DNA of 58,644 nucleotides from CAZUZD01 sp964624465. Its GTDB lineage: Bacteria; Planctomycetota; Planctomycetia; Isosphaerales; Isosphaeraceae. Shown piece by piece: positions 18,310-26,209 of the stretch. Numbering within the stretch: position 1 is the stretch's first letter; every line of letters starts with the position of its first letter. The position numbers and the translations under genes are program-made. The DNA lies in the NCBI GenBank assembly GCA_964624465.1, contig CAZUZD010000007.1, positions 1-58,644 of the forward strand. The letters are read 5' to 3'. The notes beneath the pieces were generated by a model that was given only the letters and a program-made list of their open reading frames with translations, did not search any database and was not told the origin of the DNA.

Positions 18310-19554
18310 ATGAGCCAGGACCCTCCCGCACCCAGGCCAACCCTGCTCGTCGTCGATGATGAGCCCGACGTGCTCGACTCGCTTCGGCACCTCTTCCACC
18401 GCCGGTATCGCGTGCTGGGCGCCTCGAATGCGCGCGAGGCCCTCGGGCTGCTCGAGGTCGAGACGGTCCAGGTCGTGCTCACCGACCAGCGGATGCCCGG
18501 CATGACCGGCGACGAGCTGCTGGCGCGGGCCCGCGCCATCCAACCGCACGCCGTCCGGCTCCTGTTCACCGGGTTCGCCGACGTCCAGGCCGTGATCCAG
18601 GCGGTCAACCAGGGCGGGATCTTCCGCTACATCCTCAAGCCCTGGAACATCGCCGAGCTGGAGTCGATCGTGGCCCAGGCCGCCGCACAGTCGGCGCTGC
18701 TGGCCGACCGCCAGCGGCTGCTCGACGAGCTGCGCGAGGCCAATGCCCGACTCCTGGCGACCAACCGGGAGCTGGCCGAGGCCAATGCCCTCAAGACGAC
18801 GTTCCTCGAGGTCGCGAGCCACGAGCTCAACACCCCGATCACGATCATCCAGGGCTACGCCGACCTGTTCCCCTGGCTCTGCCCCGAACCGACCGAGCCG
18901 GTCGCCGAGCTGATCGAGCAGATCGGCCAGTCGGCGCGGCAGCTCGGTGGCCTGGTCGCCAGCATGCTCAAGCTGATGCAGGCCAACGAGTACCGCCGCG
19001 CCATCCGCCCCGAGCCCACCAACCTGGCCGAGCTGCTCCGCGAGGTCGCCTCGCAACTGCACCCATTCACCCGGGCCCGCGATCTGCACGTCGAGCTCTG
19101 CCTCGAGGAGACGCTCGGCGACTTCGCCATCGATCGCGAGAAGATTCGCGACGTGGTGACGAACCTGCTCTCCAACGCGATCAAGTTCACCCCGGACGGC
19201 GGCGAGCTCTGGATCAGTCTGCACGGCGTCGACGACGGTCGGACCGCCGAGATCCGGGTCGAGGACCGCGGCATCGGCCTGGACGAGCGGGCCCTGTCCC
19301 ATCTCTTCGAGCCGTTCTTCACCGAGATCGACCCCGGGCAGCACTCCTCCGGCGCCTTCGGGTTCGGCAAGCGCGGCATCGGACTGGGGTTGAGCCTGGT
19401 CAAGACGTTCGTCGAGCTGCACGGCGGCACGGTGCAGGCGCAGAGCCGGCCCGGCGAGGGGACCCGGATCACGGTGCGGTTGCCGAGGTCCCCCTGCCCG
19501 CCCGGGGTCGGTGTGGTAGACTCGGACGCGTCGAGCGGGGGGTCTTCCCACTAG
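18310..19554 (+). CDS. response regulator-histidine kinase hybrid (receiver first)
   Basis: 414 residues. An N-terminal receiver (about 10-130) with D59 in VLTDQRMPGMTG is followed by a coiled-coil linker, a HisKA domain with H171 in EVASHELNTPITIIQG, and an HATPase domain (NLLSNAIKFTPDGG, VEDRGIGLDE, GIGLGLSLVKTFVELHGG). A receiver that precedes the kinase core suggests this kinase is switched by phosphoryl flow from another kinase, plausibly the multi-PAS protein upstream. It is soluble, with no membrane helices. Confidence 0.9.
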   Translation: MSQDPPAPRPTLLVVDDEPDVLDSLRHLFHRRYRVLGASNAREALGLLEVETVQVVLTDQRMPGMTGDELLARARAIQPHAVRLLFTGFADVQAVIQAVNQGGIFRYILKPWNIAELESIVAQAAAQSALLADRQRLLDELREANARLLATNRELAEANALKTTFLEVASHELNTPITIIQGYADLFPWLCPEPTEPVAELIEQIGQSARQLGGLVASMLKLMQANEYRRAIRPEPTNLAELLREVASQLHPFTRARDLHVELCLEETLGDFAIDREKIRDVVTNLLSNAIKFTPDGGELWISLHGVDDGRTAEIRVEDRGIGLDERALSHLFEPFFTEIDPGQHSSGAFGFGKRGIGLGLSLVKTFVELHGGTVQAQSRPGEGTRITVRLPRSPCPPGVGVVDSDASSGGSSH

Positions 19555-19658
19555 GCCGCTCGACCCCCGCCCCTCCGATCGCCGGGTTCCGGCTCGGGCT
19601 CGCCGCTTCCGACGCGCGGGCCCCGGGTCGTCTCGGCACGCCCCGAAGGGTCGCCGCC

Positions 19659-20426
19659 ATGCCCACGGCCTTGATCGTGGACGACGAGCCACAGGCCAAC
19701 CGTCTGCTCGCCATGCTCATGCAGATCCGCGGCTACCAGACCGTCTGCGCCTTCCGAGGCGCCGACGCGATCCGACTGGCGCACTCCGAGCAACCCGACG
19801 TCGTGCTGCTCGACCTGATGCTGCCCGACCGCACCGGCCTGGACGTGCTGGGCGAGCTCCGCGACGACCCGGCCACCAGCCTGCTCCCGGTCGTCGTGGT
19901 GACGGCCCGCCTGGTGCAGGAGAGCCGCGCCCAGAGCCTCCGCGCCGGTGCCAGCGACTACATCCACAAGCCGTTCACGCCCGAGCAGATCTTCGAGGCC
20001 GTCGAGACGTCCCGCAGCCGTCGCCAGCGGCTCCTCTCGGGCCAGCTGCTCCAGATCGTGCTGGGAATGGCGGATGCCGATGAGTTCGAACGTCGGCTCG
20101 CCGAGGTCAGGGGCCTCCTGCTCGCCCGCTCGTCGCTCCCCGCCCCGATCCTCGATGGCATGATCACGAACCTGCGACGGCTCTCCGATCGCCTGGCTGG
20201 TGCTCAGGCCCCGGGCGCCGGGGTGGCCCCGGCGACCGTCACCGTGCGGCTCGCGACGGCCGGCCTCGACCTGACGCTCAACGACCCGTCCGGGCGACTG
20301 GCACCGGAGGGGTTCGTCCAGGATGACTCGCTCTCGGACTGGATGCCCCTGTCCCCGGAATCCACGGGGACGTGGACCCGCCGGGTGGCCAGTCCCACGA
20401 ACGGGGCCGGCCACACGTGGGTCTGA
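19659..20426 (+). CDS. response regulator with unassigned C-terminal region
   Basis: 255 residues. The receiver (about 1-120) has DDE at 8-10, D52 in VVLLDLMLPDRTG, and SDYIHKPFTPEQIF. The C-terminal 130 residues begin with a helical stretch (MADADEFERRLAEVRGLL) and end in a Ser/Pro/Thr-rich tail without a recognised output domain. It is the last of the four signalling genes and converges with the thioredoxin-TPR gene 14 bp away. Confidence 0.85.
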   Translation: MPTALIVDDEPQANRLLAMLMQIRGYQTVCAFRGADAIRLAHSEQPDVVLLDLMLPDRTGLDVLGELRDDPATSLLPVVVVTARLVQESRAQSLRAGASDYIHKPFTPEQIFEAVETSRSRRQRLLSGQLLQIVLGMADADEFERRLAEVRGLLLARSSLPAPILDGMITNLRRLSDRLAGAQAPGAGVAPATVTVRLATAGLDLTLNDPSGRLAPEGFVQDDSLSDWMPLSPESTGTWTRRVASPTNGAGHTWV

Positions 20427-20440
20427 ACCAGGACCCCATC

Positions 20441-21301
20441 TCAGAGCACCAGGGACAGGCGTCGGCGGTAGTCGGACACGAGCGGAGACTCGGCCGGCAG
20501 GACGTTGAAGACGGCGAGCATCAGCTGGCGGGCCGGCTCGCCCACGCCGCGACGATCCCGGTCCACCAGGTCGAGGGCGAGCGCGAGCGCTTCCTCGTAC
20601 TGTCCGGCCGAGGCCAGGGCTTCGGCCAGGGCGAACCGCAGCGTCAGGTCGTCGGGCTGGTCGGCCAGCGCGGCTCGGGCCGACTCGACGCTGCCCGCCT
20701 CGCGGCCGCCGGCCTCCAGCGTCAGCTCCGCCTTGAGAACCTCTGCCTCTGGTTCGAGATACCCGCGCCGTTCGAGGGCCTCGATCAGTGCCCTGGCCTC
20801 ATCCCCGCGGCCGTTGGCCAGCAGCAGCCGCCCGAGCCCGAGCTTCGCCCGCACCAGCGCGGGGTCCAGCTCGATGGCGGCGCGGTACGCCGTCTCGGCT
20901 GCCTCCGGATCGGTGGCGGCCAGGCTGTCGGCCTCGATGGCCTTCTGCTCCGCCGGGCCCGGCATCAGCCGGTCGAGGAATGCGCGGAGGTCGGTCTCGC
21001 CCAGCACGCCGACGAACGAGTCGACCACCCGACCGTCGCGGAGGCCGTAGACCGCCGGGATCGAGCTGACCCCGAATCCGCCGGCCAGCTCGGGCGCGGC
21101 CTCGGTGTCGATCTTCGCGAGCACGAACCGGCCGTCGGACTCCGTCGCCAGCCGTTCCAGGACCGGCCCGAGGGCGCGACAGGGCGCGCACCAGGGGGCC
21201 CAGAAGTCGATCACGACCGGCACCTCGCGGGACCGTGTCATCACGTCCCGCTCGAAATTCTCGGCCGTCACGTCCAGGATGTACGGGCTCGTGTTGCTCA
21301 T
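20441..21301 (-). CDS. thioredoxin-TPR protein (CnoX/YbbN-like)
   Basis: 286 residues. The thioredoxin domain (about 1-110) has the active site WAPWCAPCRAL and the cis-proline loop SSIPAVYG. The C-terminal half is helical with TPR-like repeats (AETAYRAAIELDPALVRAKLGLGRL, AEALASAGQYEEALALALDL). This layout matches YbbN/CnoX, a chaperone-like holdase that handles oxidatively damaged proteins with GroEL or DnaK. YbbN of E. coli has SxxC, while this one keeps both cysteines and may be redox-active. The start at 21301 (MSNTSPYILDVT) is 73 bp from the divergent cutC. Confidence 0.85.
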   Translation of the reverse strand: MSNTSPYILDVTAENFERDVMTRSREVPVVIDFWAPWCAPCRALGPVLERLATESDGRFVLAKIDTEAAPELAGGFGVSSIPAVYGLRDGRVVDSFVGVLGETDLRAFLDRLMPGPAEQKAIEADSLAATDPEAAETAYRAAIELDPALVRAKLGLGRLLLANGRGDEARALIEALERRGYLEPEAEVLKAELTLEAGGREAGSVESARAALADQPDDLTLRFALAEALASAGQYEEALALALDLVDRDRRGVGEPARQLMLAVFNVLPAESPLVSDYRRRLSLVL

Positions 21302-21374
21302 GGTCGTCAGTGTAAACCCGCCCGCCCCGGGGGTGAAGCGCCCGCCGGGGTCGCGAGGTTCGAAGGAGTCCGGG

Positions 21375-22097
21375 ATGGGTCTGACGCTGGAGATCTGCGT
21401 GGAGGGCGTCGCCTCGGCGCTCGCCGCCCTCGAGGGCGGCGCGGATCGCATCGAGCTCTGTGAGTCTCTCGCCGTAGGCGGCGTCACGCCCTCGGCCGGC
21501 GCCATCGCGGCCGCCTGTCGCCACGCCGGCCACCGGCCAGTACACGTCCTGATCCGGTCCCGGGGCGGCGCCTTCGATGCCGATCCCCGCGAGTGGGAGG
21601 CGATCCGACACGACCTTGCCATGGCAAAAGCGCTGGGGGCGGCCGGGGTCGTCTTCGGATTCCTGACCACCGACCACCAGATCGACGAGGATCGGACCGC
21701 TGCCCTGATCGCCGAGGCCCGCCCGCTCTCGGTCACCTTCCACCGCGCCTTCGACGCCACGGCCGACGCCCCCCAGGCGCTCGAGATCCTGATCCGCCTG
21801 GGAATCGACCGCGTGCTGACCGCCGGCGGCGTCGACGGGGCTCGGGTCTCGATCGAACGGATCGCCCGGCTGGTCGAGCAGGCGGCCGGTCGGATCACGA
21901 TCCTCGCCGCCGGCGGCCTCACCACCGCCGACTTCGCGGCCCTGGCCCGCGTCGGCGTGCGCGAGGTTCACGCCGGCTCGGCTGCCGCCCGCGATGGTGG
22001 CCCCGGCCGTGGCCCGATCACCGACCCGGACCGGGTGCGCGCCCTCGTCGCCGCCGCCCGGCATGCTGGCACGCTCGCCGGCCCCGCCATACAATGA
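21375..22097 (+). CDS. cutC: CutC family protein (copper homeostasis, TIM barrel)
   Basis: 240 residues from ATG 21375 with GGAG eight bases upstream. TIM-barrel CutC motifs are LEICVEGVASALAALEGGAD, RIELCESLAVGGVTPS, VTFHRAFD and VLTAGG. The bacterial function is disputed; copper homeostasis is the historical assignment. Its 3' end is only 12 bp before tRNA-Sec and carries the likely tRNA promoter. The leftward element integrase frame, if read through attL, would be antisense to this gene. Confidence 0.9.
   Translation: MGLTLEICVEGVASALAALEGGADRIELCESLAVGGVTPSAGAIAAACRHAGHRPVHVLIRSRGGAFDADPREWEAIRHDLAMAKALGAAGVVFGFLTTDHQIDEDRTAALIAEARPLSVTFHRAFDATADAPQALEILIRLGIDRVLTAGGVDGARVSIERIARLVEQAAGRITILAAGGLTTADFAALARVGVREVHAGSAAARDGGPGRGPITDPDRVRALVAAARHAGTLAGPAIQ
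22066..22095 (+). promoter_or_regulatory. putative tRNA-Sec promoter inside the end of cutC
   Basis: CTGGCA (22066-22071), 18 bp, TACAAT (22090-22095). Transcription from here would begin about eight bases before the tRNA 5' end at 22110. The promoter lies on the host side of attL, so the integrated element does not disturb it. Confidence 0.45.
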
Positions 22098-22109
22098 TGC
22101 GGCCTCATC

Positions 22110-22205
22110 GGGAGCGTTTCCGCGGCTGGTGCCCGGCACGGTCTTCAAAACCGTTGAGCGGCCTGGCGACAGGTCGCTGGTGGGTTCGATTCCCATCCGC
22201 TCCCG
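22110..22205 (+). tRNA. selC: tRNA-Sec (anticodon TCA), integration target of the island
   Basis: About 96 nt. The anticodon stem ACGGT/ACCGT encloses the loop CTTCAAA with anticodon TCA. The acceptor has seven clear pairs (GGGAGCG/CGCTCCC); the eighth position of the long Sec-type acceptor would be T opposite C. The D-arm can form six pairs (CCG/CGG and GGC/GCC) with a TGGT loop and one bulged C. The variable arm is long (about eight pairs, GCGA loop), and the T loop is TTCGATT. These are tRNA-Sec hallmarks. CCA is not encoded. The anticodon arm through the 3' end (from 22139) is the att core, so integration leaves this copy complete. Confidence 0.88.
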
Positions 22206-22207
22206 CT
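22139..22207. repeat. attL core, 69-bp direct repeat (3' part of tRNA-Sec)
   Basis: These 69 bases are identical to 30373-30441. They run from within the anticodon arm to two bases beyond the discriminator base. The copy here is joined to the 5' part of tRNA-Sec and is therefore attL. Confidence 0.92.
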
Positions 22208-23558
22208 TGCTCCCGCCAGGATGCGACAGCATCGGACGGAAGGCGACAACTCGTGCAACCTTCAGGGCTTGCGGCGACCGGTCTCCGCCACTCGCGGGCT
22301 GGGTTGTCCGGGTCTGCGCTCTTGGGTGGTTTCCGACAGGGCCCGACAGGATGAGGCCAGTTCCGGGCCCTCCGTAGGGCAGGAGTAGGGAAAAGTCATT
22401 GCTCATATGACCGTCGGTGCCGGTCGCCTGGGCCCGGTGATCCTCCGGCCTGGCCTCCGGCGCCTGGGTGAGATCGGGTAGCGCTTCGATGGCCTGCCGC
22501 TGGTCGTGGAGCTGGAGATGGCTGTACGTGTTCAGCGTCAGCACCGGGGTGCTGTGGCGGGCCAGGCTCTGGACCACCTTGACCGGGGCGCTCGACCGGG
22601 CGAGCGTGGATACGTAGGTGTGCCGGAAGCTGTGGAAGTCGGCCACCCGGCCGGCCTCGTCCCGGTAAGCGATGCCGGCCCGCTTGAGGTCGCCCCGCAG
22701 GATCTCCGCAGGCCGGCGGCCCAGCTCGGCGAAGACAGGCACGACGGGCGGGCGCCCAGCCAGCCAGGGGCCCAGCATGGCGGCCAAGCTGGCGGGCAGC
22801 GGCTGGGTGTCGGTTCGGCGGCGCTTCGAGTAGGCAGCCCCCACGGTGACGCTCGGCGACTCCGGCGTCAGGTCAAACGCTCGGGGAGTCAGGCTCCGCA
22901 GCTCGTTCAGCCGGAGCCCAGTCAGCACGGCCAGGCGGTAGAGCATGGCGCGGTCGCGGCCGTTGAGGTGCGTCTTCGACTCGCTGGCCTCGGTCGCCGC
23001 CAGTAGCCGGTGCAGCTCGTCGGAGGTCAGGGCCCGGCGCTCGTGGCGACGGTCCCCCTCGGCACTCGGGGCGCTCTGGTGGGCTAAGAAATGCTCCCGG
23101 GCGCGGCCATCGCGGTGCAGCCAGCGCGAGAACCCTTTGACGGCGCGGAAGTAGTGGTGGATCGACTGGAGCGAGAGCCCGGTGTCGCGCAGGGCCTTCA
23201 GGCCGGCAGCAGCGGCGGACGGGGTCAGGTCCGACACGCGCCGCACGCTGCCCAGCGCCAGCAGCCGCTGGGCCCGGTTGCGGCTGAGCTGAGCGTGGGT
23301 CGCAGTCGCGCCCTTGCCGAGCAGGTAGCTGTGCCAGTCGGCTAGGTGCTGGCCGATCGGGCTGGCCTCGTGAGCGGCACAATTGATGGACCTGCGGTCT
23401 GTCATCCCGACCTTGATCCTGCCGACCGTGGCCTCGGCGGCGGCGGCCATCCGCTCCGTCTCGCGGCGGTCGGTACAACCCTTGCGGTCACGCTGGCGGC
23501 CGTTCTCGTCGACGACGCGGAAATACCAGACGCCGGCCCGTTTGCGGAACGATGCCAT
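22208..23558 (-). CDS. int: tyrosine recombinase / site-specific integrase
   Basis: The catalytic protein starts at ATG 23558 (MASFRKRAGVWYFRVVDENG). All catalytic residues are present: R216 (LTGLRLNELRSL), K245 (AAYSKRRRTD), H309 and R312 (HSFRHTY), H335 (LARHSTPV) and nucleophile Y345 (LNTYSHL). An N-terminal SAM-like DNA-binding domain (about 65-165) precedes the catalytic part. No in-frame stop occurs before attL; in the integrated state the frame runs through tRNA-Sec and antisense to cutC as far as 20799 (919 residues in all). In the excised circle it would instead end at 30152 (546 residues). The end given here is the attL boundary, not a stop codon. It lies 47 bp after the Xis-like gene. 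Confidence 0.85.
22374..22395. repeat. left copy of a 22-bp direct repeat near attL
   Basis: 22 bp (gtagggcaggag, then tagggaaaag) matching 30293-30314 with one mismatch. On the minus strand it encodes FSLLLPY in the integrase frame. A 12-bp inverted copy of its first half lies at 27608-27619. It could be an arm-type recombinase site or the scar of an in-frame duplication. Confidence 0.6.
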
Positions 23559-23605
23559 CCATTTGCCCCCTGGATTCCGTAGGCGAGTCTGGGACGCTCG
23601 GTCGG

Positions 23606-23833
23606 TTAGTTGCGCGCGGAATCGCGCTGGCTCTCGATCCAGTCGGCGAGCGTCCGAGGCAGCCATCGGGGGCTACGAACGCCGACGTGCAGGTCCGGCT
23701 TGGGCAGGCGGCCAGCGGCCCGCATCCGCTCAAGCTCGCGGCGGGAACACTTCAGCACGTTGCAAACGTCGTTCAGCCGCAGCAGGGGCGCAAGCTCAAC
23801 AGGTGTAGTACCAGAGGGTTGCGGCATGGGCAT
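23606..23833 (-). CDS. AlpA/excisionase-like helix-turn-helix protein
   Basis: 75 residues from ATG 23833, with GGAG eight bases upstream. LLRLNDVCNVLKCSRRELER followed by MRAAGRLPKPDLHVGVRSPRW is the winged-helix layout of AlpA/MerR-like excisionases (HTH, then a wing with a conserved P.P and RW). C-terminal WIESQRDSARN. Placed directly before the integrase on the same strand, it is the likely recombination directionality factor. Confidence 0.75.
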   Translation of the reverse strand: MPMPQPSGTTPVELAPLLRLNDVCNVLKCSRRELERMRAAGRLPKPDLHVGVRSPRWLPRTLADWIESQRDSARN

Positions 23834-23996
23834 TCGGCTCTCCGATCCCAGGTGAGAAAACCAGTCACTTGCCACGCCGGTACGCATGTGGGCGGGTCGT
23901 GGCGTGTGACCTGTACAGATGGTATCGGCCAATTCTGGCGAGCCACAACAGCAAAAGGCCCCGGGGCCGGCCTCCGGCCCGAAAAACTTGAGAAAT

Positions 23997-24347
23997 TCAC
24001 GAAGCGGGCCCTGGGGCGTGTCCGTTTTCCGGCCCGACGGTGCCCGTCGCTACCTCGGCGGCCGGCACCCCGCTGACCTTGATTGCCAGGCAGAACGGGC
24101 CGCAGTAGCCCATGCTCCAGACCGCGCGACCCTCGAGCTGCTCGAGCTCCAGCTCGCGGTGGGCACGGCCCCCGGCCAGGCACCACCTCAGCAGGACCAC
24201 CAGTGGCGAGCCGGCGTGGTCGCGGTACTGAAACGTCCACTGACCCATGCGGGGCAACGGGGCCCGCAGCCGTGGCCGCAGCCGGCGCCAGTCCTGGCGG
24301 TTCAGGCTGTCGGCGCCGTCGCCACCTCGGGCGTCAATCGGTCGCAT
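23997..24347 (-). CDS. island hypothetical protein
   Basis: 116 residues, ATG at 24347 with GGAG nine bases upstream. The central part (MGQWTFQYRDHAG, LVVLLRWCLAGGRAHREL, GRAVWSMGYCGPFCLAIKVSG) looks coding and compact, with aromatic residues and three cysteines; the ends are Pro/Gly-rich. No family was recognised. It belongs to the leftward accessory operon that leads into xis and int. Confidence 0.5.
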   Translation of the reverse strand: MRPIDARGGDGADSLNRQDWRRLRPRLRAPLPRMGQWTFQYRDHAGSPLVVLLRWCLAGGRAHRELELEQLEGRAVWSMGYCGPFCLAIKVSGVPAAEVATGTVGPENGHAPGPAS

Positions 24348-24418
24348 TGCGGGTGCTCCAGGCCAGGGAAGCCGGGGGCCGGTCGTGCGTGACAGGCCCC
24401 CGTGCGAGGTGCTCGCGA

Positions 24419-24644
24419 TCAGACGGCTGCCGGCCGGAGCCCCCGGCGAGCCAGGCGCCGGGCCTGCCGGAGCTGGTCGAGCCGGGCGCGGGTCAGTCGC
24501 AGCCGGCGGTTCAGCGCCGGGCGGTCGGCGTAGGAGGTTTCCGGCCGGCGGCGCTCCAGAGAAGTGGGCGATCCGCTCGGCGGTGCGGACCAGGTCGTCG
24601 AGGCGGTCGGCTCGGTCGAACCGCCACGCGGGGGCATGCGGCAT
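24419..24644 (-). CDS. small island gene with an apparent frameshift
   Basis: AGGAG stands eight bases before ATG 24644, which begins a well-behaved reading frame (MPHAPAWRFDRADRLDDLV up to ERIAHF). Near 24555-24566 coding character switches by +1 to the frame ending at 24419 (ERRRPETSYADRP, NRRLRLTRARLDQLRQ), which has the GC-rich third positions of its neighbours. Joined, they give about 74 charged, helical residues. The break may be a mutation, a sequencing error or programmed slippage at TTCTCTGG. No family was recognised. Confidence 0.4.
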
Positions 24645-24703
24645 TGCACAAGCTCCTGGGTGAAGCCAGGGGCCCCGCAGGGCCCCCAGCCGGTGGCGGT
24701 GGG

Positions 24704-24898
24704 TCAGACGGTGACGGTGTTGACGCGGGCGTCGCACAGGGCGGCCTGGCGACGGAGCAGGATGGCGGATCGGCCCATTCCGATGCCGTCGTATAGGTCG
24801 GCGGCCATCCGGTACAGGACGGCGGCGTTCTCGTCCTGCCCTTCGGCTCGGAGCATGTCGGCGGTGTTGGCCAGCTTGGCGACGGTGTTCAGGCTCAT
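24704..24898 (-). CDS. small helical island protein
   Basis: 64 residues from ATG 24898 (MSLNTVAKLANTADMLRAEG), preceded by a GGGGGAAG purine tract. Two helices (DENAAVLYRMAADLYDGIG, RSAILLRRQAALCDARV) have TPR-like spacing. Function unknown. Same operon as its neighbours. Confidence 0.5.
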   Translation of the reverse strand: MSLNTVAKLANTADMLRAEGQDENAAVLYRMAADLYDGIGMGRSAILLRRQAALCDARVNTVTV

Positions 24899-24957
24899 CG
24901 TTCTTCCCCCGAGTGAGGCAGGGCCCCCGGAGGGGCCCCGCTGGTTCGTGTGACGGG

Positions 24958-25182
24958 TCAGGCGAGGGCCCACTCGGGGACGCAGCTATCGGCGTCCTGA
25001 AGGGCGTCGTGGGCTTCCGCAAGGCGGATGGCCCACTCGCTGATGCCGTCGGTCGAGGGGGTGACGACGTCGGTGGCGTGGAACTCGGTGTTCTGGGCGG
25101 CCCACCAGGCCCGATCGAAGTCGCTGACGTCGTTTTCGACGTCCAGCTCAAGGTCGGTGGCGAAGTCGAGTAGAATGGTCAT
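24958..25182 (-). CDS. small acidic island protein
   Basis: 74 residues from ATG 25182 with AGGAG at good spacing. Highly acidic (DFATDLELDVENDVSDFDRA), then WAAQNTEFHATDVV and a C-terminal helix ending SCVPEWALA. It is the first gene of the leftward island operon, beginning about 100 bp from the palindromic operator. An acidic DNA-mimic or anti-repressor role is possible but only a guess. Confidence 0.55.
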   Translation of the reverse strand: MTILLDFATDLELDVENDVSDFDRAWWAAQNTEFHATDVVTPSTDGISEWAIRLAEAHDALQDADSCVPEWALA

Positions 25183-25284
25183 TGCGAGGCTCCTGGTCGC
25201 TCAGGCGTTTCGCTCGGGGCTCGGGCGGGTGCAACCGCTCGGGCCCCACTCTTTTTCGTTCGGGCTGACGCTCAACCCGAAATA

Positions 25285-25302
25285 CACACTGTATACAGTG
25301 TG
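25285..25302. promoter_or_regulatory. 18-bp perfect palindromic operator in the island control region
   Basis: cacactgtatacagtgtg is its own reverse complement. Related half-sites follow at 25316-25324 (acagtgtag) and 25378-25385 (tacactgt). The three lie between the leftward operon (starting at 25182) and the rightward ribbon-helix-helix gene (starting at 25453), beside the AT-rich tract ataatattttt (25326-25336). The arrangement fits a repressor controlling both directions, and the adjacent ribbon-helix-helix protein is the natural candidate. Confidence 0.65.
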
Positions 25303-25452
25303 ACCGGTGTCGTCAACAGTGTAGACATAATATTTTTCGGGCCTTCAGTTCCGGTTGTCTTCGTCTACCCCTACGGATACACTGTCCACAGGGCGTCTCG
25401 CCATCGAAGGCGGGCCGCGCAGCCGTTGTGACCTGGTGGTAGGGGGTGCGGA

Positions 25453-25650
25453 ATGGCGAAGCGAAAGGCAGTCGAACAGAGCGAGCCCGAGGCGGCCAAG
25501 ACTCGGCCGGTGCGGCTGGATCTGCCGCCGGATGCTCACCGTCTGCTGCGCCTGGTGGCGGCCGACGCCGACGTCAGCATGGCGTCGTACGCGCGTGACG
25601 TCTTGATGCGCCACCTGGTGGCGGAAGCCAAGGTGAAGGGCATCAAGTAA
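25453..25650 (+). CDS. ribbon-helix-helix protein, candidate island regulator
   Basis: 65 residues. A Lys-rich N-terminus (MAKRKAVEQSE), a beta strand VRLDLPPDAH, then two helices (RLLRLVAADADV, SMASYARDVLMRHLV) give the ribbon-helix-helix pattern. GGGGG lies before the ATG. It sits next to the palindrome and half-sites at 25285-25385 and heads the rightward island operon. Autoregulation, or an antitoxin-like role with the following gene, is plausible. Confidence 0.6.
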   Translation: MAKRKAVEQSEPEAAKTRPVRLDLPPDAHRLLRLVAADADVSMASYARDVLMRHLVAEAKVKGIK

Positions 25651-25673
25651 GCCAGGGCGAGGAGGCTCGACGC

Positions 25674-26096
25674 ATGGACGTGCGCGTGGTGATCTCGGGC
25701 GAGAAGTCGTGGCGGTGCGCTGCACTGGCGGAGCGCATCACGACGAGGCTCCTTGGCCGCTACGGCGACGGCCTGGTGGTGGTGCACGACGGCGCCGGTG
25801 AGGCTCAGAACGCCATCGACCAGATCGCGCTGACGTCCCGGATTCGGCGCGACGTCCGGCCCATCTCGCCGAGCTCGGGGCCCGATCTGGCCACCAAGCT
25901 CCGCAGCGACATGCTCCAGGGGGCCGCGTTCCTGCTGCTGCTGCATCGCAACCTGGCCTGGTCGCGGCGGTGCCGGACCCTGGCGGTTCACGCGCTCGCG
26001 GCCGGGGTGCCGGTCTGGCTCATCGATTCCGTGGATGCCGAGCCCCGGCGGCTGGGTGCGATTCCTGACAGGGCGAGCCGTTCAGCGTCGGCCTAG
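25674..26096 (+). CDS. SLOG/DUF2493-like small protein
   Basis: 140 residues starting 23 bp after the ribbon-helix-helix gene. MDVRVVISGEKSWR followed by RYGDGLVVVHDGAGEAQNAID resembles the Rossmann-like SLOG/YspA fold (VISG...W and a later GAG loop), which binds nucleotides or nucleotide-derived ligands. A second strand-helix unit (AVHALAAGVPVWLIDSVDAEP) fits the fold. The assignment rests on pattern only. Coupled to a ribbon-helix-helix gene, it could be an effector or ligand sensor of the island. Confidence 0.5.
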   Translation: MDVRVVISGEKSWRCAALAERITTRLLGRYGDGLVVVHDGAGEAQNAIDQIALTSRIRRDVRPISPSSGPDLATKLRSDMLQGAAFLLLLHRNLAWSRRCRTLAVHALAAGVPVWLIDSVDAEPRRLGAIPDRASRSASA

Positions 26097-26209
26097 ATCC
26101 GGCTGCCGGCCCTCGGTGCCATGATGGCTGTCCGATCGCGGGCGATCGTTCCCAGAGGCCGAAGGGGGAACGGGGGCCACGATGGCCGTATAAGGCATAG
26201 GAGGGCAGT

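Noticed and set aside
20799..22138. Integrase extension through tRNA-Sec and antisense to cutC as a real protein part
   Set aside because: It is reported only as a consequence of the missing stop. Antisense overlap with cutC and same-strand overlap with the thioredoxin gene make a functional 919-residue protein unlikely.
22139..22207. Chimeric tRNA-Sec damaged by integration
   Set aside because: attL and attR cores are identical over all 69 bp, so the native 3' half must have had the same sequence; the odd pairs are not an integration artefact.
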